A stretch of DNA of 64,000 bases from Meira nashicola (Eukaryota; Basidiomycota; Exobasidiomycetes; Exobasidiales; Brachybasidiaceae): assembly GCA_001600355.1 (NCBI GenBank), contig BCJU01000001.1, forward strand, positions 2,563,178 through 2,627,177, written 5' to 3'. The notes under the pieces are model-generated. The model made no database searches and was not told where the DNA came from. It saw nothing but the letters and a program-made list of their open reading frames with translations. The translations under genes were made by a program, and so were the position numbers. Shown one piece after another: positions 42,866 through 53,230 of this stretch. Within the stretch, counting starts at the first letter, position 1, and each line of letters starts with the position of its first letter.

Positions 42866-44128
42866 CTATATTCCTTTTTTCTTCTTTTCTTCAATCTTTG
42901 ACCAATCAAGTTGTACAGTATAGTCTAGAATCAAACCCAACCAAATGATAGCACCCAAGATTGTGTTGCTCCTGAATTTACTCCAACAATCTGTCCTACT
43001 ATTGAGATCGACTGTTGATATTTGCCAAATGAGATGAGCCATACTGGCTGCCAGTGCAGCGGTAAAGAACGGATGTCCCGTCGTCATGAATTCCTGGATT
43101 GTATTTGCTGACGTATTTAACAAGAATGGATTGGATATGTCCATTCGACTAACCCCCCAGCCTATTGAAGAAAGCATTGCAGTCGAGAAACCTGTCAAGA
43201 CGAGCTTCGTATTTTGTCCGAACAAAAGTGCTGTACTCTTGATTCCCGCTGTGACATCATCCAACTTATCTTGATGAGCATATATTGTATCATAAACCAA
43301 AGTCCAACAAATACTACCAACATACAATGGCAAGAGTACTTGAAATGCACCTTGCAACGAACCCGTCATAGCTGACCATCCTAAAAGTGCTCCCCAATTG
43401 AATGCTAAACCCAAAACGAATTGAGGCCAATAGGTAATCCTTTTCATGAAAGGATAAATAACCACCAAAGCCAAAGAAGAAGCTCCTAAAGCGATACTAT
43501 ACATGTTCAATTGTAAAAGGATGGCTAAACCAGCAGAAAGTTGAATGCCAGTAAAATATAAAGCTTGAAAAGGAGTTACAGCTCCTGAAGCTAAAGGTCG
43601 ATCTTTTGTTCTTGCAACGTTTGCATCTAATTTACGATCCCACATATCATTTATCGTACATCCTGCTCCACGCATAATAAATGCACCCGAACCAAACAAA
43701 AATACATTCCATGCCAATTGACCAGGAGGAAGGTGATGAGCGTGAGCTGCTAGTGTTAAAGACCATGTGCAAGGTAAGAATAGCAATAATGTTCCCGTCG
43801 GTTTGTCAATCCTTGCCAAAGCTGCATAAGGTCGTAATCGTTCTATGAGCGACCTTTTAGGCGGTAATTTTTGTACTTCTTTTCGAATTACTTCCTGATC
43901 AAGAGAGTTTGTTTCCGTTGTACTATTATACCTTAGGTGTTGAAGCCTGTAAGGAACATAAGCATCTCGGCCGATTACCAAGGAAGTTGTTCGGAATGAT
44001 GTGAGGAGGGAAGAGGACCGTTGTTGGTGTGCGCTCGTATACAAATGTCTACAATTGCCTGACGAACCTAGCCATTGCCCCATACCATACCCTCTCAAGG
44101 CAAATGACGACCTTTGCACTGCATTCAT
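42866..44128 (-). CDS. COQ2: 4-hydroxybenzoate polyprenyltransferase, mitochondrial
   Basis: A 420-residue membrane protein of the UbiA family. It prenylates 4-hydroxybenzoate in ubiquinone synthesis at the inner mitochondrial membrane. The first 70 residues are Arg/Ser-rich without acids, as in a presequence ([25 protein letters not shown]). The two Asp-rich motifs are [23 protein letters not shown] and [12 protein letters not shown]. About eight hydrophobic helices follow, and [13 protein letters not shown] precedes the first motif. The ATG at 44128 is first in frame. Only 28 bp separate it from the RAD54 stop, so the two 3' UTRs must overlap. Confidence 0.95.
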   Translation of the reverse strand: MNAVQRSSFALRGYGMGQWLGSSGNCRHLYTSAHQQRSSSLLTSFRTTSLVIGRDAYVPYRLQHLRYNSTTETNSLDQEVIRKEVQKLPPKRSLIERLRPYAALARIDKPTGTLLLFLPCTWSLTLAAHAHHLPPGQLAWNVFLFGSGAFIMRGAGCTINDMWDRKLDANVARTKDRPLASGAVTPFQALYFTGIQLSAGLAILLQLNMYSIALGASSLALVVIYPFMKRITYWPQFVLGLAFNWGALLGWSAMTGSLQGAFQVLLPLYVGSICWTLVYDTIYAHQDKLDDVTAGIKSTALLFGQNTKLVLTGFSTAMLSSIGWGVSRMDISNPFLLNTSANTIQEFMTTGHPFFTAALAASMAHLIWQISTVDLNSRTDCWSKFRSNTILGAIIWLGLILDYTVQLDWSKIEEKKKKGI

Positions 44129-44575
44129 AAAGTGTAATTTCTTTCCATCATTGAATGGTGACCCAAGGGCTCGTAATCGGAAATGGGCATCTGCAATCTT
44201 CCTATTCTGTATCTTTTTTCTTTTTTAGGTGCCTACAGCCAAGACCTGAATCGCATGTTTTAAAGCCAATTCGGACTTGGTTAGCTCACGCCTTGGGTAA
44301 CGCGTTTAACCTTTTCACGCTTTCTGGCCTGACAACATCTCCAATTTCTCGGGACACTGTCGTTCGTGCAAAGCGTATGTAATTGGGGGTGTTAGACTTT
44401 AGCTTCGCATACGCAAAGCGCACCAGGCAGTCGGCTGCTCTAACGCCTGATAAAAAAGATAAAGAGTGGAGGTGAGCCATCGGTGTTTGTCAATGAGAGG
44501 AGAAGGTCAAAAGATTCCCACTATTCATTTCGATTTTTGATAGCATTCATCATACCATGACAAGACTTTAACGTC
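44129..44575. other. Divergent intergenic region, COQ2 / C2H2 factor
   Basis: About 447 bp. It contains an ACGCGT at 44300-44305, and the uORF described below lies in its last 20 bp. No other gene is visible. Confidence 0.45.
44557..44571 (+). promoter_or_regulatory. Four-codon uORF ending 4 nt before the C2H2 factor ATG
   Basis: ATG ACA AGA CTT TAA (Met-Thr-Arg-Leu-stop) lies at 44557-44571. The next ATG, at 44576, is the main start. The 4-nt spacing leaves little room for reinitiation, so the uORF would be expected to reduce translation unless bypassed by leaky scanning. Confidence 0.5.
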
Positions 44576-47500
44576 ATGCAATCCAATCCGATGACAAATC
44601 AAGGTGTAGGACAAGATTTTGTCCTTTTTGATGATACTACAAACAATCCTTCTGGATCTACAAGTATTCCTTTTGGCAGTGCAGGTAATTCGAATAGCGA
44701 CGCAAGTGCATTTACTCGGTATAGAAATGCTGGTGGTATTTCATCAAACTCGGGAGGAATTCCTGGTGTAAATGAATCACCTTTCAGTAGTCCTGCTTCA
44801 AAGCCAGAAGATGATTTCCTGACAACTTCAATGGCAACCAATAGTGGTGCTCAAGCCATCCCGAATATCACTCCTCCTTCAGGAACATTAACTCAAGGGA
44901 CGCCTAAATCGAAAAGGGCAAGAGGACATGGATACAGTAGTTCTTGGACAGGTGGAAGCTTAGAACAGCATTTACATCAATTGCAACAAGCACAAGCACC
45001 AAACATGGCACCAAATAGCTCTTTTGGAGGCTATTCGGCCGGAGGGGATTGGAGTGGATCAGACACTTCTCCGCAAAATCCACCTAGCGGTAGCTGTGGT
45101 CCCCCAATCCATAGCCTTTCTCTGGGTGATGGATCTCCCGACTCAGCTTTGACAAATGCTGGGCAGTTTGCTAGCTTGTTCCCTTCTACCACCTTGGCAG
45201 GTGATGGACGTGCGATACAACCTGATCAAACAGCAATCCAAAATGCTTTGATCGCTGCAAGAACAATGGCACAACAGAATGTCAACCTTAATGCACAACA
45301 ACAGGAATCTATCGCTCGTCAACAAATCCAGAATGATCTTCAAGGTGTAGACAGTAGAGCTTTGAAGGGTCAATTACGCGATATCAAGCAGGGGACTGCT
45401 CCTAATGTCAATCCATCGCAAGGCAATGTTTTATTTCCCAATGTGCCTCTTACGCCTTTAGTTGGGGATCCATCTGTTCCAGGAGACTTTACAGACGCAA
45501 AAACGGATGCAATAACAGATGCAATGACAAATGCAATTTCGACATCAGGATTCAATATTGATCGAAATCTATCAAACGGGATCCCGACAATGACCTCGGC
45601 ACCATACGCCGCTGGTGGAAGTGATGTTGCTATGAGTGGCTTCGGAGGTGCGCTTCCAGCCTCGATCGCCGATTCAATCTCGTCATCATACTCGCATCCC
45701 TCTTTCCCTGCACAACCCACCAGACAATTTTCAGAAAGAACACAAAATGCTGTTAATCGTGCTATGGCTCAAAAACCGACAAGAAAGAGGCTAACGAGAG
45801 AAGGAAGCGGACTAACAGTCAGTCCCCAGGAAGCTTTTCTTGATTATCAGAATATCGATTCTGTGTTGCAAGCTGCCAATCAAACTAATTCAACATTGGG
45901 TGGAAATGCACCAAATGTTTTCTCCTCAGCGCCGGGTATCTCTGGTTCTTCGATGGGTATGACGATGCCAGGCTTAGTTACAAACAACCAGGACACTGCC
46001 TTTGCAGATTCAGGATTGACCGGCACTCCACGTAACTTGACAGATGTACCGCTTTCCTCATCATCTGCTTTCACTTTGGAAGGTACGCCAAGCTTGATTG
46101 ATGGTGGTAGTAGCAACGGAACAGATAGCCGAGCAACAAGTGCTCTACCAAGCCCTCCTCAACGATTACCTTTGAATCGTGAAGATACTGTTCGACCAAC
46201 AAAAGCTCAAATAGAATCTTCATCTTCTCAATCTTCCGCTTTGAATGCAACTCAACAAACACCTTCCGATCAACAATCTTCACAGGGTAGTCTATTTTCC
46301 AAAAACGGAGGTATGCTCAGTCCGTCTGAGAGTGCAAACAGCAGTACAGATGACGAAGATGAAAAGCCTTATTACTCGAAAGGGCAGAGCAATGCACAAA
46401 GAAGCTCTGGAAATGGTGGTGCAACAAGTCATGCTCAGAATACAAACCCAGGATTTCAAAATGGACCGCGTTTCTCGGTTGTGTCTTCGAGCTCGAGCGA
46501 ATCGGAGGATGATATACCGAACCGGAAACGATATGGAAATGCGATATCGAACAATGGAAATAGAAGTGTGGAAAGCCAAAGGAGTCAAAGTGGGATCGGT
46601 GCAGGTCAATACAATGCTCGACCTAGAACGATGGGAGGGTATGGATATATGGGGAGCAGTGAAGAGAGTGGATTATTTGCAGTGCCTTCTTCATTGCCAT
46701 TTCAACATCAGCAGCAGCAGCAACATCAACAAAGTCTTCAAGAACAGCCAGCAATACCCTTTGGGAATATCAATCAGATAGGACCTATGCCTATGAATGT
46801 ATCAGCGCCACAGAACTACAATAATTGGATTACCGGTGCTCCCCAAGGTATGATCGGTCAAATGCCGCCTCCTCTAGATACTGCTGCAGCTCAGGCTACT
46901 GCAGCACAACAGAGACAACAACACAGTCAGCAGCAATCTTCTTCCGGCGACGCACCAAGCGAAACCGGCTCGCAAAGCCAAGACGAAAGTTCACGACAAA
47001 GTCCCTCTATTCGTAGCTCAGCTCAAGCAATCTATCCTTTCCAGAATAGTGACATGAACAGAAACATGCTGATGGGAGCAAACAATTTCCGTATTCCAGG
47101 AAATATGCCATTTGCACAAGCTGGGATGGATATGCAAGGAGCAGGACTCTTGACGCCCAAGCAAAGCAACCGTTCTAGAGCGAGAAGCACAGAAGTCAAC
47201 AAAGCTGTAAATAAGCAAGAATCCTCTGATGATGATGAAGAAGAGAACGAAGAGGAAGAAGAAGACAGTGAGGATTGGGAAGGCACAGAAGACGATGATG
47301 AAGATGATGTTGACGAATCTGAAGGCTCGCCTTATGGTGGCACCAAAACGAAAGCAACTTCTACGTCAAAGAAAAGCGCAAAAGCAAGGAAGAATAATAA
47401 TGGATCTACCGCTAGAAGGAAAAAGCGCAATTCACAAGATGCAGATTCTCAAGCTAAGAACAGGCAATCAGCTAGTCATGCTGGTATCACTGTTTGTGAT

Positions 47501-47776
47501 TATGTTTCTCCAATGACGGGTGAAGAGTGTGGTACTGAATTCCATCGACCCTACGATTTGGCAAGACATCGTGAGACCATTCATGCAAGAGAAGAGGCAA
47601 CATTATTAAAACAAGGAAAAATTACAAAAGAGCAATGTGTGGTATTGTACAAAGAAGTTGATCCTACAAAATCTTTGGCGACAGTTGAATGGAGATGCGA
47701 TGGACCAAACGGATGTGGAGCTTTGTTCTCACGGAAAGATGCACTTCTAAGGCATAGAAGGATTCGTAATCATTAA
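44576..47776 (+). CDS. C2H2 zinc-finger protein with long disordered N-terminus, probable transcription factor
   Basis: A 1,066-residue protein. Residues 1-880 are low-complexity (Ser, Asn, Gln, Gly, Pro), with poly-Gln-like runs near 710-720 (HQQQQQHQQ) and 775-790. An acidic stretch follows (about 884-920) and then a basic nuclear-localisation-like region (KRKKSAKARK-type, about 925-955). Two C2H2-like fingers close the protein. Finger one is CDYVSPMTGEECGTEF..DLARHRETIH; finger two is CDGPNGCGALFSRKDALLRHRRIRNH. The HRPYDLARH and FSRKDALLRH contacts are typical of fungal C2H2 factors. Acid activation plus C-terminal fingers recalls Rpn4-type proteasome regulators, but I cannot assign orthology. 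A four-codon uORF lies immediately upstream. Confidence 0.72.
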   Translation: MQSNPMTNQGVGQDFVLFDDTTNNPSGSTSIPFGSAGNSNSDASAFTRYRNAGGISSNSGGIPGVNESPFSSPASKPEDDFLTTSMATNSGAQAIPNITPPSGTLTQGTPKSKRARGHGYSSSWTGGSLEQHLHQLQQAQAPNMAPNSSFGGYSAGGDWSGSDTSPQNPPSGSCGPPIHSLSLGDGSPDSALTNAGQFASLFPSTTLAGDGRAIQPDQTAIQNALIAARTMAQQNVNLNAQQQESIARQQIQNDLQGVDSRALKGQLRDIKQGTAPNVNPSQGNVLFPNVPLTPLVGDPSVPGDFTDAKTDAITDAMTNAISTSGFNIDRNLSNGIPTMTSAPYAAGGSDVAMSGFGGALPASIADSISSSYSHPSFPAQPTRQFSERTQNAVNRAMAQKPTRKRLTREGSGLTVSPQEAFLDYQNIDSVLQAANQTNSTLGGNAPNVFSSAPGISGSSMGMTMPGLVTNNQDTAFADSGLTGTPRNLTDVPLSSSSAFTLEGTPSLIDGGSSNGTDSRATSALPSPPQRLPLNREDTVRPTKAQIESSSSQSSALNATQQTPSDQQSSQGSLFSKNGGMLSPSESANSSTDDEDEKPYYSKGQSNAQRSSGNGGATSHAQNTNPGFQNGPRFSVVSSSSSESEDDIPNRKRYGNAISNNGNRSVESQRSQSGIGAGQYNARPRTMGGYGYMGSSEESGLFAVPSSLPFQHQQQQQHQQSLQEQPAIPFGNINQIGPMPMNVSAPQNYNNWITGAPQGMIGQMPPPLDTAAAQATAAQQRQQHSQQQSSSGDAPSETGSQSQDESSRQSPSIRSSAQAIYPFQNSDMNRNMLMGANNFRIPGNMPFAQAGMDMQGAGLLTPKQSNRSRARSTEVNKAVNKQESSDDDEEENEEEEEDSEDWEGTEDDDEDDVDESEGSPYGGTKTKATSTSKKSAKARKNNNGSTARRKKRNSQDADSQAKNRQSASHAGITVCDYVSPMTGEECGTEFHRPYDLARHRETIHAREEATLLKQGKITKEQCVVLYKEVDPTKSLATVEWRCDGPNGCGALFSRKDALLRHRRIRNH

Positions 47777-47924
47777 GGTGTAATAATTATTTAATTAGAT
47801 ACCATTGCATGCATTACACTTGAGGTAATGTACTGCAAAGCTTTAAATTGCATATTGAAAAGTGTGGAGAGAAATATGTCCATTAATAGAGCAAGAGCTT
47901 AAATTTTTATTATGAATGAGCCTT

Positions 47925-49460
47925 TCAAGGGAACCCCTTTTTCTTGTTAGGAGAAGGTGAAGGTGCACAAATAGGATCGACGCATGAATCTTGTGATGAC
48001 CATTCCCTTTGTGAATATTTGTCCTCATCGTGAAAGGTTTGCAAATGATCGTCGGGAGCATCGTTCTTTATTGGCTCATGTGCAAGGTCTTCGATGTTAA
48101 CTCGAAGAACGACTTCGCTAGTAATCTTTGGTGGCTGTGATCCTACTCTTGGAATTCCATTTGTTCCTCGCAAACTCGACACCCTTGGACGTGGTAAGAC
48201 CAATTGTTCGGCTGAAAAGTTTGGAAGAAAACCCTTAATTTTACTTCCGTTGCGGCTTTTTGCTAGAGTGTTTGACCCCTTATCGCTGAGAGAACTGGTA
48301 ATCGACTTTGATGAATTGCAACGGCGAACGCCTTTGTCACCAGAGAAGTCATTATCCCTTACGCCATTTGCCGTTTTGGCTCTTCTACAATTTTTCATGC
48401 TATAGAACAAGCTTGGCCTTCTGGCTGTAGTGGCGTCTGACTTTACATCATTCTCAGATCGTTTACCTTCTTCACCAACCATTTCAATTTCATCGTCTTC
48501 TTTGTACGATTCCTTTCGATTTTTATCCACTACGTCGTCCATGTGCTCTGCATGTAAGAGGGCCATATGTGAATTGGAAATGGCAAATCGGCAGCTTCTC
48601 CCGTCATTTGAAGACGTCGTACTCTCACAAATGCTGCCTTCTCCATCATCTCCATACACAGATTCATCTTCTTCAAAAGAATATTTGCTGGTAATAGTAG
48701 CAGTTTGACTTCTATCGCAATCCGCGACAGAGGAACTGATTGTGCTGGGAGGATACAAAGATCGATTTGACTGATTGGAATCTTTCCGCTTTAAGAAGAA
48801 ATCTTGCATTGCTCGACTACTAGCAACAACTTCTCCGCCGATTCGCAAAGCTGTTTGGAAGAATTCATCGATTGCTTTTTTGCGCGATTTCGATAAGCGA
48901 TCCTGTTGAGCTTCTACATGGTCTTTTGCATCCCAGACTATGCTTGACTTGCTATTTGACCTTGACCGATTTGAGGAGGTCTCATTCGAAGGTGATTGTC
49001 TGGATAAAATTGTGTCTAAAAATTGGCGAGCAAAAGAGGGGCTATTTGTGTTATTTTTACTCACATTGTTCTTGCGAGTTGCTCGTGACAGGGAAACTGA
49101 TTTTCTCGTTAAAGGTAAAGGCCCACCTCTTGAACGACTTAAAAGAATATCAAATGTTGTCATAAGTCGATTTGATAAGAGTAAAACGTCTTCCAGAGAT
49201 CGAGTAATAAAATGAGTGGAAAAGTCTTCGACGCTTTTTCCACTGTCTCGTCCATCTCTTGATTCCATTCTCAAATGAGAGCGAGGATCAAGAACAGAAG
49301 TATTTACCAAGAAACGACAAAAGACTTCAGTAGTCTTTGCGTTCTCGCTTTCCTCTTTTCTTTCATCAATTGCCAAGCATTGGATAGACTCGATTGTCAA
49401 AGTTCTCTTGGATGGCATCATTATTGGTATTGTTGAATGTGAGGTTTGATATGTGATCAT
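47925..49460 (-). CDS. Uncharacterised protein, possible divergent PX domain
   Basis: A 512-residue protein from the first ATG at 49460; ATGs at 49421 and 49418 are alternatives (MMPSKRTL). The first 190 residues after about Thr20 read like a stretched PX fold: TTEVFCRFLVNTS, then HFITRSLEDVLLLSNRLMTTF (compare the PX RR-Y-DF-L-RL motif), then GPLPLTRKS in the position of the PX Pro-rich loop, and RQFLDTILSR. A long Ser/Lys/Asn insertion follows, and helices such as KKAIDEFFQTALRIGGEVV and SRAMQDFF. The rest is low-complexity with acidic and basic runs. PX domains bind phosphoinositides, so membrane association is an inference. The domain call is weak; treat as unknown. Confidence 0.5.
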   Translation of the reverse strand: MITYQTSHSTIPIMMPSKRTLTIESIQCLAIDERKEESENAKTTEVFCRFLVNTSVLDPRSHLRMESRDGRDSGKSVEDFSTHFITRSLEDVLLLSNRLMTTFDILLSRSRGGPLPLTRKSVSLSRATRKNNVSKNNTNSPSFARQFLDTILSRQSPSNETSSNRSRSNSKSSIVWDAKDHVEAQQDRLSKSRKKAIDEFFQTALRIGGEVVASSRAMQDFFLKRKDSNQSNRSLYPPSTISSSVADCDRSQTATITSKYSFEEDESVYGDDGEGSICESTTSSNDGRSCRFAISNSHMALLHAEHMDDVVDKNRKESYKEDDEIEMVGEEGKRSENDVKSDATTARRPSLFYSMKNCRRAKTANGVRDNDFSGDKGVRRCNSSKSITSSLSDKGSNTLAKSRNGSKIKGFLPNFSAEQLVLPRPRVSSLRGTNGIPRVGSQPPKITSEVVLRVNIEDLAHEPIKNDAPDDHLQTFHDEDKYSQREWSSQDSCVDPICAPSPSPNKKKGFP

Positions 49461-49592
49461 TGTCCAATGTGATGGTGAAAGGCTAAAAGATATCAAGCGA
49501 ATTTGTCATGCTGGCTTAAAAGTAAAGCAACGAGTACTTGAAGGCGGAGTTGAGAGGCGAGCGCGCCCACGATGCAATGGTCGACCGCCTTT

Positions 49593-51125
49593 TCATGAAT
49601 CACCGCCGCTGCCCGTTCCTCGTCCACGGCGACCGCGTGACGTTCGAGGTTGTTTGACATTTTCATCCATTTTTACCTCATTCATTTCATCAATCGTCTG
49701 TGCAGAAGTGGAAGAAGATGCGTGTTTTTGTCCCGTTGAATCCTTCATTTCGCGTTTTAAGATTGCCACTTTTGTTGGAGGTGATGGTATTTTGGGCGTA
49801 ACAGGTTTAGACGAGGCTATTTTATGAGCTCCGCTATTTTCTCCTTCTGACTTATTCGTCCGGCCAAGTTCCTTTTTCGGTTGCTTTTTATTTTGCGTGA
49901 CGTTATTTTCGACGTGATCAGGATTGCTATTCTTATCCAGCCGAGCTACGTTAGCTAATTTTTCGCTTTTTTTATTCTTTTTGCTTCCGGATTCCGATTT
50001 TTGAGCATCTCTTTGTTGCTTTTGCCCCATCGCTTTAGGGCCCGTCGGAATTGATGAATCCAAGGTAGCCTTTTCCTTGCCCTTTATCGTTCCACTTATG
50101 CCCGATGTACCTTTTGACGTCTTTTTCGTTGCCGTTGCTGAATTTTTGCTTGTTTGATTGCGTGCTTGCTTCTGTGCTGATGCTTCAGATTTAGCCAATC
50201 GTTGTGCACGAAGGTGTTCTAGCAAAGGAGTACTTTTCGCTTGTTTTTGCGCACTTTGAGAGTCAGCAGACAATGATGTCAAATGTGCAATCAATTGTGC
50301 GTCAGTTTTCTCTAATTGACCTTGCCCTTTCTCTTGTGCAAGCTCAGCCTCTGTTTGCTTCATAATACCGACAAAATGCTTGTAGTCATCATTTTCCTCA
50401 ATCGTGCCAGCCAAAGGGTCTTGTTTTTTCTTTCTGACTCCATCTTCCGGCATCTTTTGAAAAGGCGCAAATTCTACCAATGCAATATACTCGTTTCCCT
50501 TGGAGTCCTTAAACAAGTGACCATCAAATCCTTGGTGAAAGTTGATCAGATCATTGGTATCGTGAAATCGGATATATGCTCGAGAAAACGTATGAGGCGA
50601 AGCGTTGCTGTCTGCTTGAATACCTCTTCGTGAACCATCCTTTAGCTTGCCAGGAACGAAATAGGCTTGATCTGCAAATGGAGCTTTAGAGGATGATACA
50701 TTGTGGCTACCAGAATTTTGCTCTGTAGACGCGGCACCTTTGCGCAAAATCCAGGGAGATATAGCTTTCCAGAATATATGCTCTGGAAGATTTGGCGGTA
50801 AACGTCTTACGACCACTTTGAGCTTTGCATTTGGATCAAAATCGCCACTCTCTTTTGCTTTTTTGGTCTCCTTTTTCAATGTGTTCTTTTTCTTGTTACG
50901 CTTTGAACGCTTTTTTGGTGACGCTTCAATCGATTTCAACTTTTGATCTTCATTTTTTTCAGATGAATCTCCTTTCACATCTACTTCTTTCTTTGCATTT
51001 TTCGATCGAGCAGGCCGATTACGAACCCTTTTTTGACCTGTAGAATCTTTCTTCTCCCCACTTTGTTTTTCACTAGCCTTTTTTTCCGCGGTCTTTGACG
51101 ACGACGGTCCCGGCTCAACTTCCAT
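49593..51125 (-). CDS. UPF3: Nonsense-mediated decay factor Upf3
   Basis: A 510-residue, very basic protein from the ATG at 51125. The Smg-4/UPF3 RNP-like domain is at about 82-205: KLKVVVRRLPPNLPEHIFWKAI, YFVPGK, SRAYIRFHDTNDLINFHQGFDGH, then EYIALVEFAPFQKMP, ending EENDDYKHFV. The Ala/Lys/Ser-rich remainder is disordered, and the final RTSRGRRGRGTG is an RG-rich tail. Upf3 bridges the exon-junction complex and Upf2-Upf1 to trigger decay of transcripts with premature stops. The gene lies 132 bp upstream of the PX-like gene on the same strand and is divergent from SYF2. Confidence 0.93.
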   Translation of the reverse strand: MEVEPGPSSSKTAEKKASEKQSGEKKDSTGQKRVRNRPARSKNAKKEVDVKGDSSEKNEDQKLKSIEASPKKRSKRNKKKNTLKKETKKAKESGDFDPNAKLKVVVRRLPPNLPEHIFWKAISPWILRKGAASTEQNSGSHNVSSSKAPFADQAYFVPGKLKDGSRRGIQADSNASPHTFSRAYIRFHDTNDLINFHQGFDGHLFKDSKGNEYIALVEFAPFQKMPEDGVRKKKQDPLAGTIEENDDYKHFVGIMKQTEAELAQEKGQGQLEKTDAQLIAHLTSLSADSQSAQKQAKSTPLLEHLRAQRLAKSEASAQKQARNQTSKNSATATKKTSKGTSGISGTIKGKEKATLDSSIPTGPKAMGQKQQRDAQKSESGSKKNKKSEKLANVARLDKNSNPDHVENNVTQNKKQPKKELGRTNKSEGENSGAHKIASSKPVTPKIPSPPTKVAILKREMKDSTGQKHASSSTSAQTIDEMNEVKMDENVKQPRTSRGRRGRGTGSGGDS

Positions 51126-51454
51126 GATTCTTACTTTTAGCTGATATTCCAATCATTAGCATATACTGATAACAATGAAGGCGAAATCAATACAATCACG
51201 ATTGAGATGTTGAGAAGAAGAGGTTCGTGTGAATAAATTGTAATCAGGAAAAAAGGCGCGTTTGGACAGTCGGATATGCATACTAGACTACTACTGCTGC
51301 TAAAGTGTTGTTCTAAAGACGCCAATTGCTCCACCACTTTATTTTTTTTTAAAAAGTCGAAGCGCCGTCACCTAAATTACAGCTGACTCTTTGCTTACCT
51401 CCATCATTGGCACTTTCAAACTCTCGTCTTTACTTTAATATACCGATACTCGAT
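51126..51454. promoter_or_regulatory. Shared divergent promoter, UPF3 / SYF2
   Basis: About 329 bp. Both leader frames stay open upstream without an ATG. The frame before 51455 starts at a TTG (51407), and the one before 51125 at a TTG (51152); I read both as leaders. A run of T at 51342-51350 is the only notable feature. Confidence 0.4.
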
Positions 51455-52237
51455 ATGAGGAATACACGATCATCTGCAGTAGAGGCGAAGGAAGCTGTGG
51501 CATCAACTTCACAGGTACACGTTGAAGATGAACAACAGAGTACAGCCACTCCTACAGAAGATTTAAATTCAAATTCAAAAGAGGAAGCAATGGAAAGACG
51601 CAAAGAAAAGATGCAAGAATTACGTAAAAAGATGGCAGATTCAACAAAAGCCAATAGAAAAGCAGTAGCAGGCGAAACAAATCGACATAAACAATCAAAT
51701 CGGATTAAACCTACAACAGCTCGTAAATTAGAACGAGCCGAAAGACTTTTAGACGAACGTGATGCTGTTGAAAGAGGTGAAGATTTTGAAAGAACAAGAT
51801 CATGGAAATATACGATTGAAGAGAATGATAAATGGGAGGAAAAGTTACAAGAAAAAGAAGCGAAAAAAGATCAAGGTTATTTGGATGCACAATCTGCTTC
51901 TGAACGAACGTATAATCGATTGATTGGTCAAATAAAGCCTGACAGAAACAAAAGCAATATTAATGCTCAAGAATCTTCTTCTGAACTGATACAAGACAAA
52001 GGATTGCAATACGGAACACACAAACCCGATGATGCTGCATTGGATAGGGTGGCGGCTCATTTGAATGCTGAAGCGGATGTGCGCTCAAAAAGAAGTCGTC
52101 AACGTGCAGAAGATCCGGACGCTGGAGTGGATTATATCAACAACAAGAACAAGCACTATAATAAAAAGATTAAACGCTTCTTTGATCAACATGTTGGAGA
52201 GATTCGAGATAGCTTCGAACGTGGGACAGCATTATGA
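51455..52237 (+). CDS. SYF2: Pre-mRNA-splicing factor Syf2
   Basis: A 260-residue, Lys/Glu-rich protein from the ATG at 51455. Syf2 belongs to the NineTeen complex and stabilises the activated spliceosome. The family signature is clear: KLERAERLLDERDAVERGEDFERTRSWKYTIEENDKWEEKL (about 88-130), then a linker, and the closing NAEADVRSKRSRQR, DAGVDYINNKNKHYNKKIKRFFDQH. The N-terminal 35 residues are variable. Its stop is about 100 bp from the convergent eIF3j stop. Confidence 0.93.
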   Translation: MRNTRSSAVEAKEAVASTSQVHVEDEQQSTATPTEDLNSNSKEEAMERRKEKMQELRKKMADSTKANRKAVAGETNRHKQSNRIKPTTARKLERAERLLDERDAVERGEDFERTRSWKYTIEENDKWEEKLQEKEAKKDQGYLDAQSASERTYNRLIGQIKPDRNKSNINAQESSSELIQDKGLQYGTHKPDDAALDRVAAHLNAEADVRSKRSRQRAEDPDAGVDYINNKNKHYNKKIKRFFDQHVGEIRDSFERGTAL

Positions 52238-52338
52238 AATCGTTAAAGTTATGTGAAATGTATAATATATTGATTTATGATATCTATCTGAAGCGTAATC
52301 ATCTTTTTACATATGTCATTCTACATTCTTCTTTATGA

Positions 52339-53230
52339 TCACATAAAGTCAAGATCATCGCCGTCATCCAAAGCTTCATCACCATAAGCACGCATGTCAA
52401 TCGTATTCTTTGCGCTTGCCGTTCCAACCGTTTTAGGTTTGGCAGCTTTTGTGCTCTTCGTAACACCACCACCGGACTTCTTTTCTTTTTCTGCACGAGT
52501 TTTCTCATCAGCAATATTCTTCCATGCCGTGCTTTGCTTACGACAATCAACATCGCGCAAATTTTCGGCCAAAAGTTTTGTGAAATGAGGAACAAAGTAT
52601 TTGTCATAACCAGGCTTAGTCGATTGTTGTTTGATGAGAGATTTGTACAAATTATCCGAAAATTCTTCCCATTCCTCTTTCGTTGATAATTTTGTCGGTT
52701 TTAAAGACGCATCTACGGAAGCTGCATTGCTAATCTTTGAAGTACCCAACAGATTGGCCGCATTTTCAACATCAGCTTTAATTTGCGCTTCTCTCTCCCG
52801 CTTTCTACGTTCTAGTGGATCTTCTTCTTCATCTTCTTCATCATCATCACTATCGAGTCCTAATTCGGCTTGCCGTCTTTCACGTTCTTCGCGTTCTTTA
52901 ATCTTTTGCTTTACCGTACTCTTCTTTTTCATTGGCGCTAAATTGCTCACATCTGGCTTTTCCGGTTCTTCATCTTCTGCATCCCAATCATCTTTTATAT
53001 CATCTTCAACGTCTTCATCATCGAAGCGTTTACGACCAAAAGCGGGCGCATTTGTAGGTGTATATGCTTTTGTGGTTGAAGTAGGAGCGGCAGCAGCAGC
53101 AGCCTTACTGACAGGAGCAGCTCCGTCATCAGATGATGCGTCTAAATGCAGGGAATCAATTACCTATAATAAGTAGAGATGAAGAAAATTCAATGAATTT
53201 GTATCACTCACCCCAATCGCTCGATGCCAT
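52339..53230 (-). CDS. HCR1: Translation initiation factor eIF3 subunit j (Hcr1), two exons
   Basis: Exons are 53230..53212 (19 nt) and 53141..52339 (minus strand), with a 70-nt intron GTGAGT..CATTTAG, giving 273 residues. The tiny first exon encodes MASSDW, and the joined start MASSDWDASSDDG resembles the SDSWDAD start of animal eIF3j. An acidic N-terminus is followed by the basic segment KKKSTVKQKIKEREERERRQ, then KPTKLSTKEEWEEFSDNLYKSLI, and the acidic DDGDDLDFM end typical of the family. eIF3j binds the 40S decoding site and modulates start selection and ribosome recycling. An alternative acceptor 22 nt upstream (TATAG at 53164-53166) would give an immediate TGA. Confidence 0.92.

Noticed and set aside
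46245..46781. 178-codon frame inside the C2H2 gene
   Set aside because: Out-of-frame shadow of Gln/Ser-rich codons.
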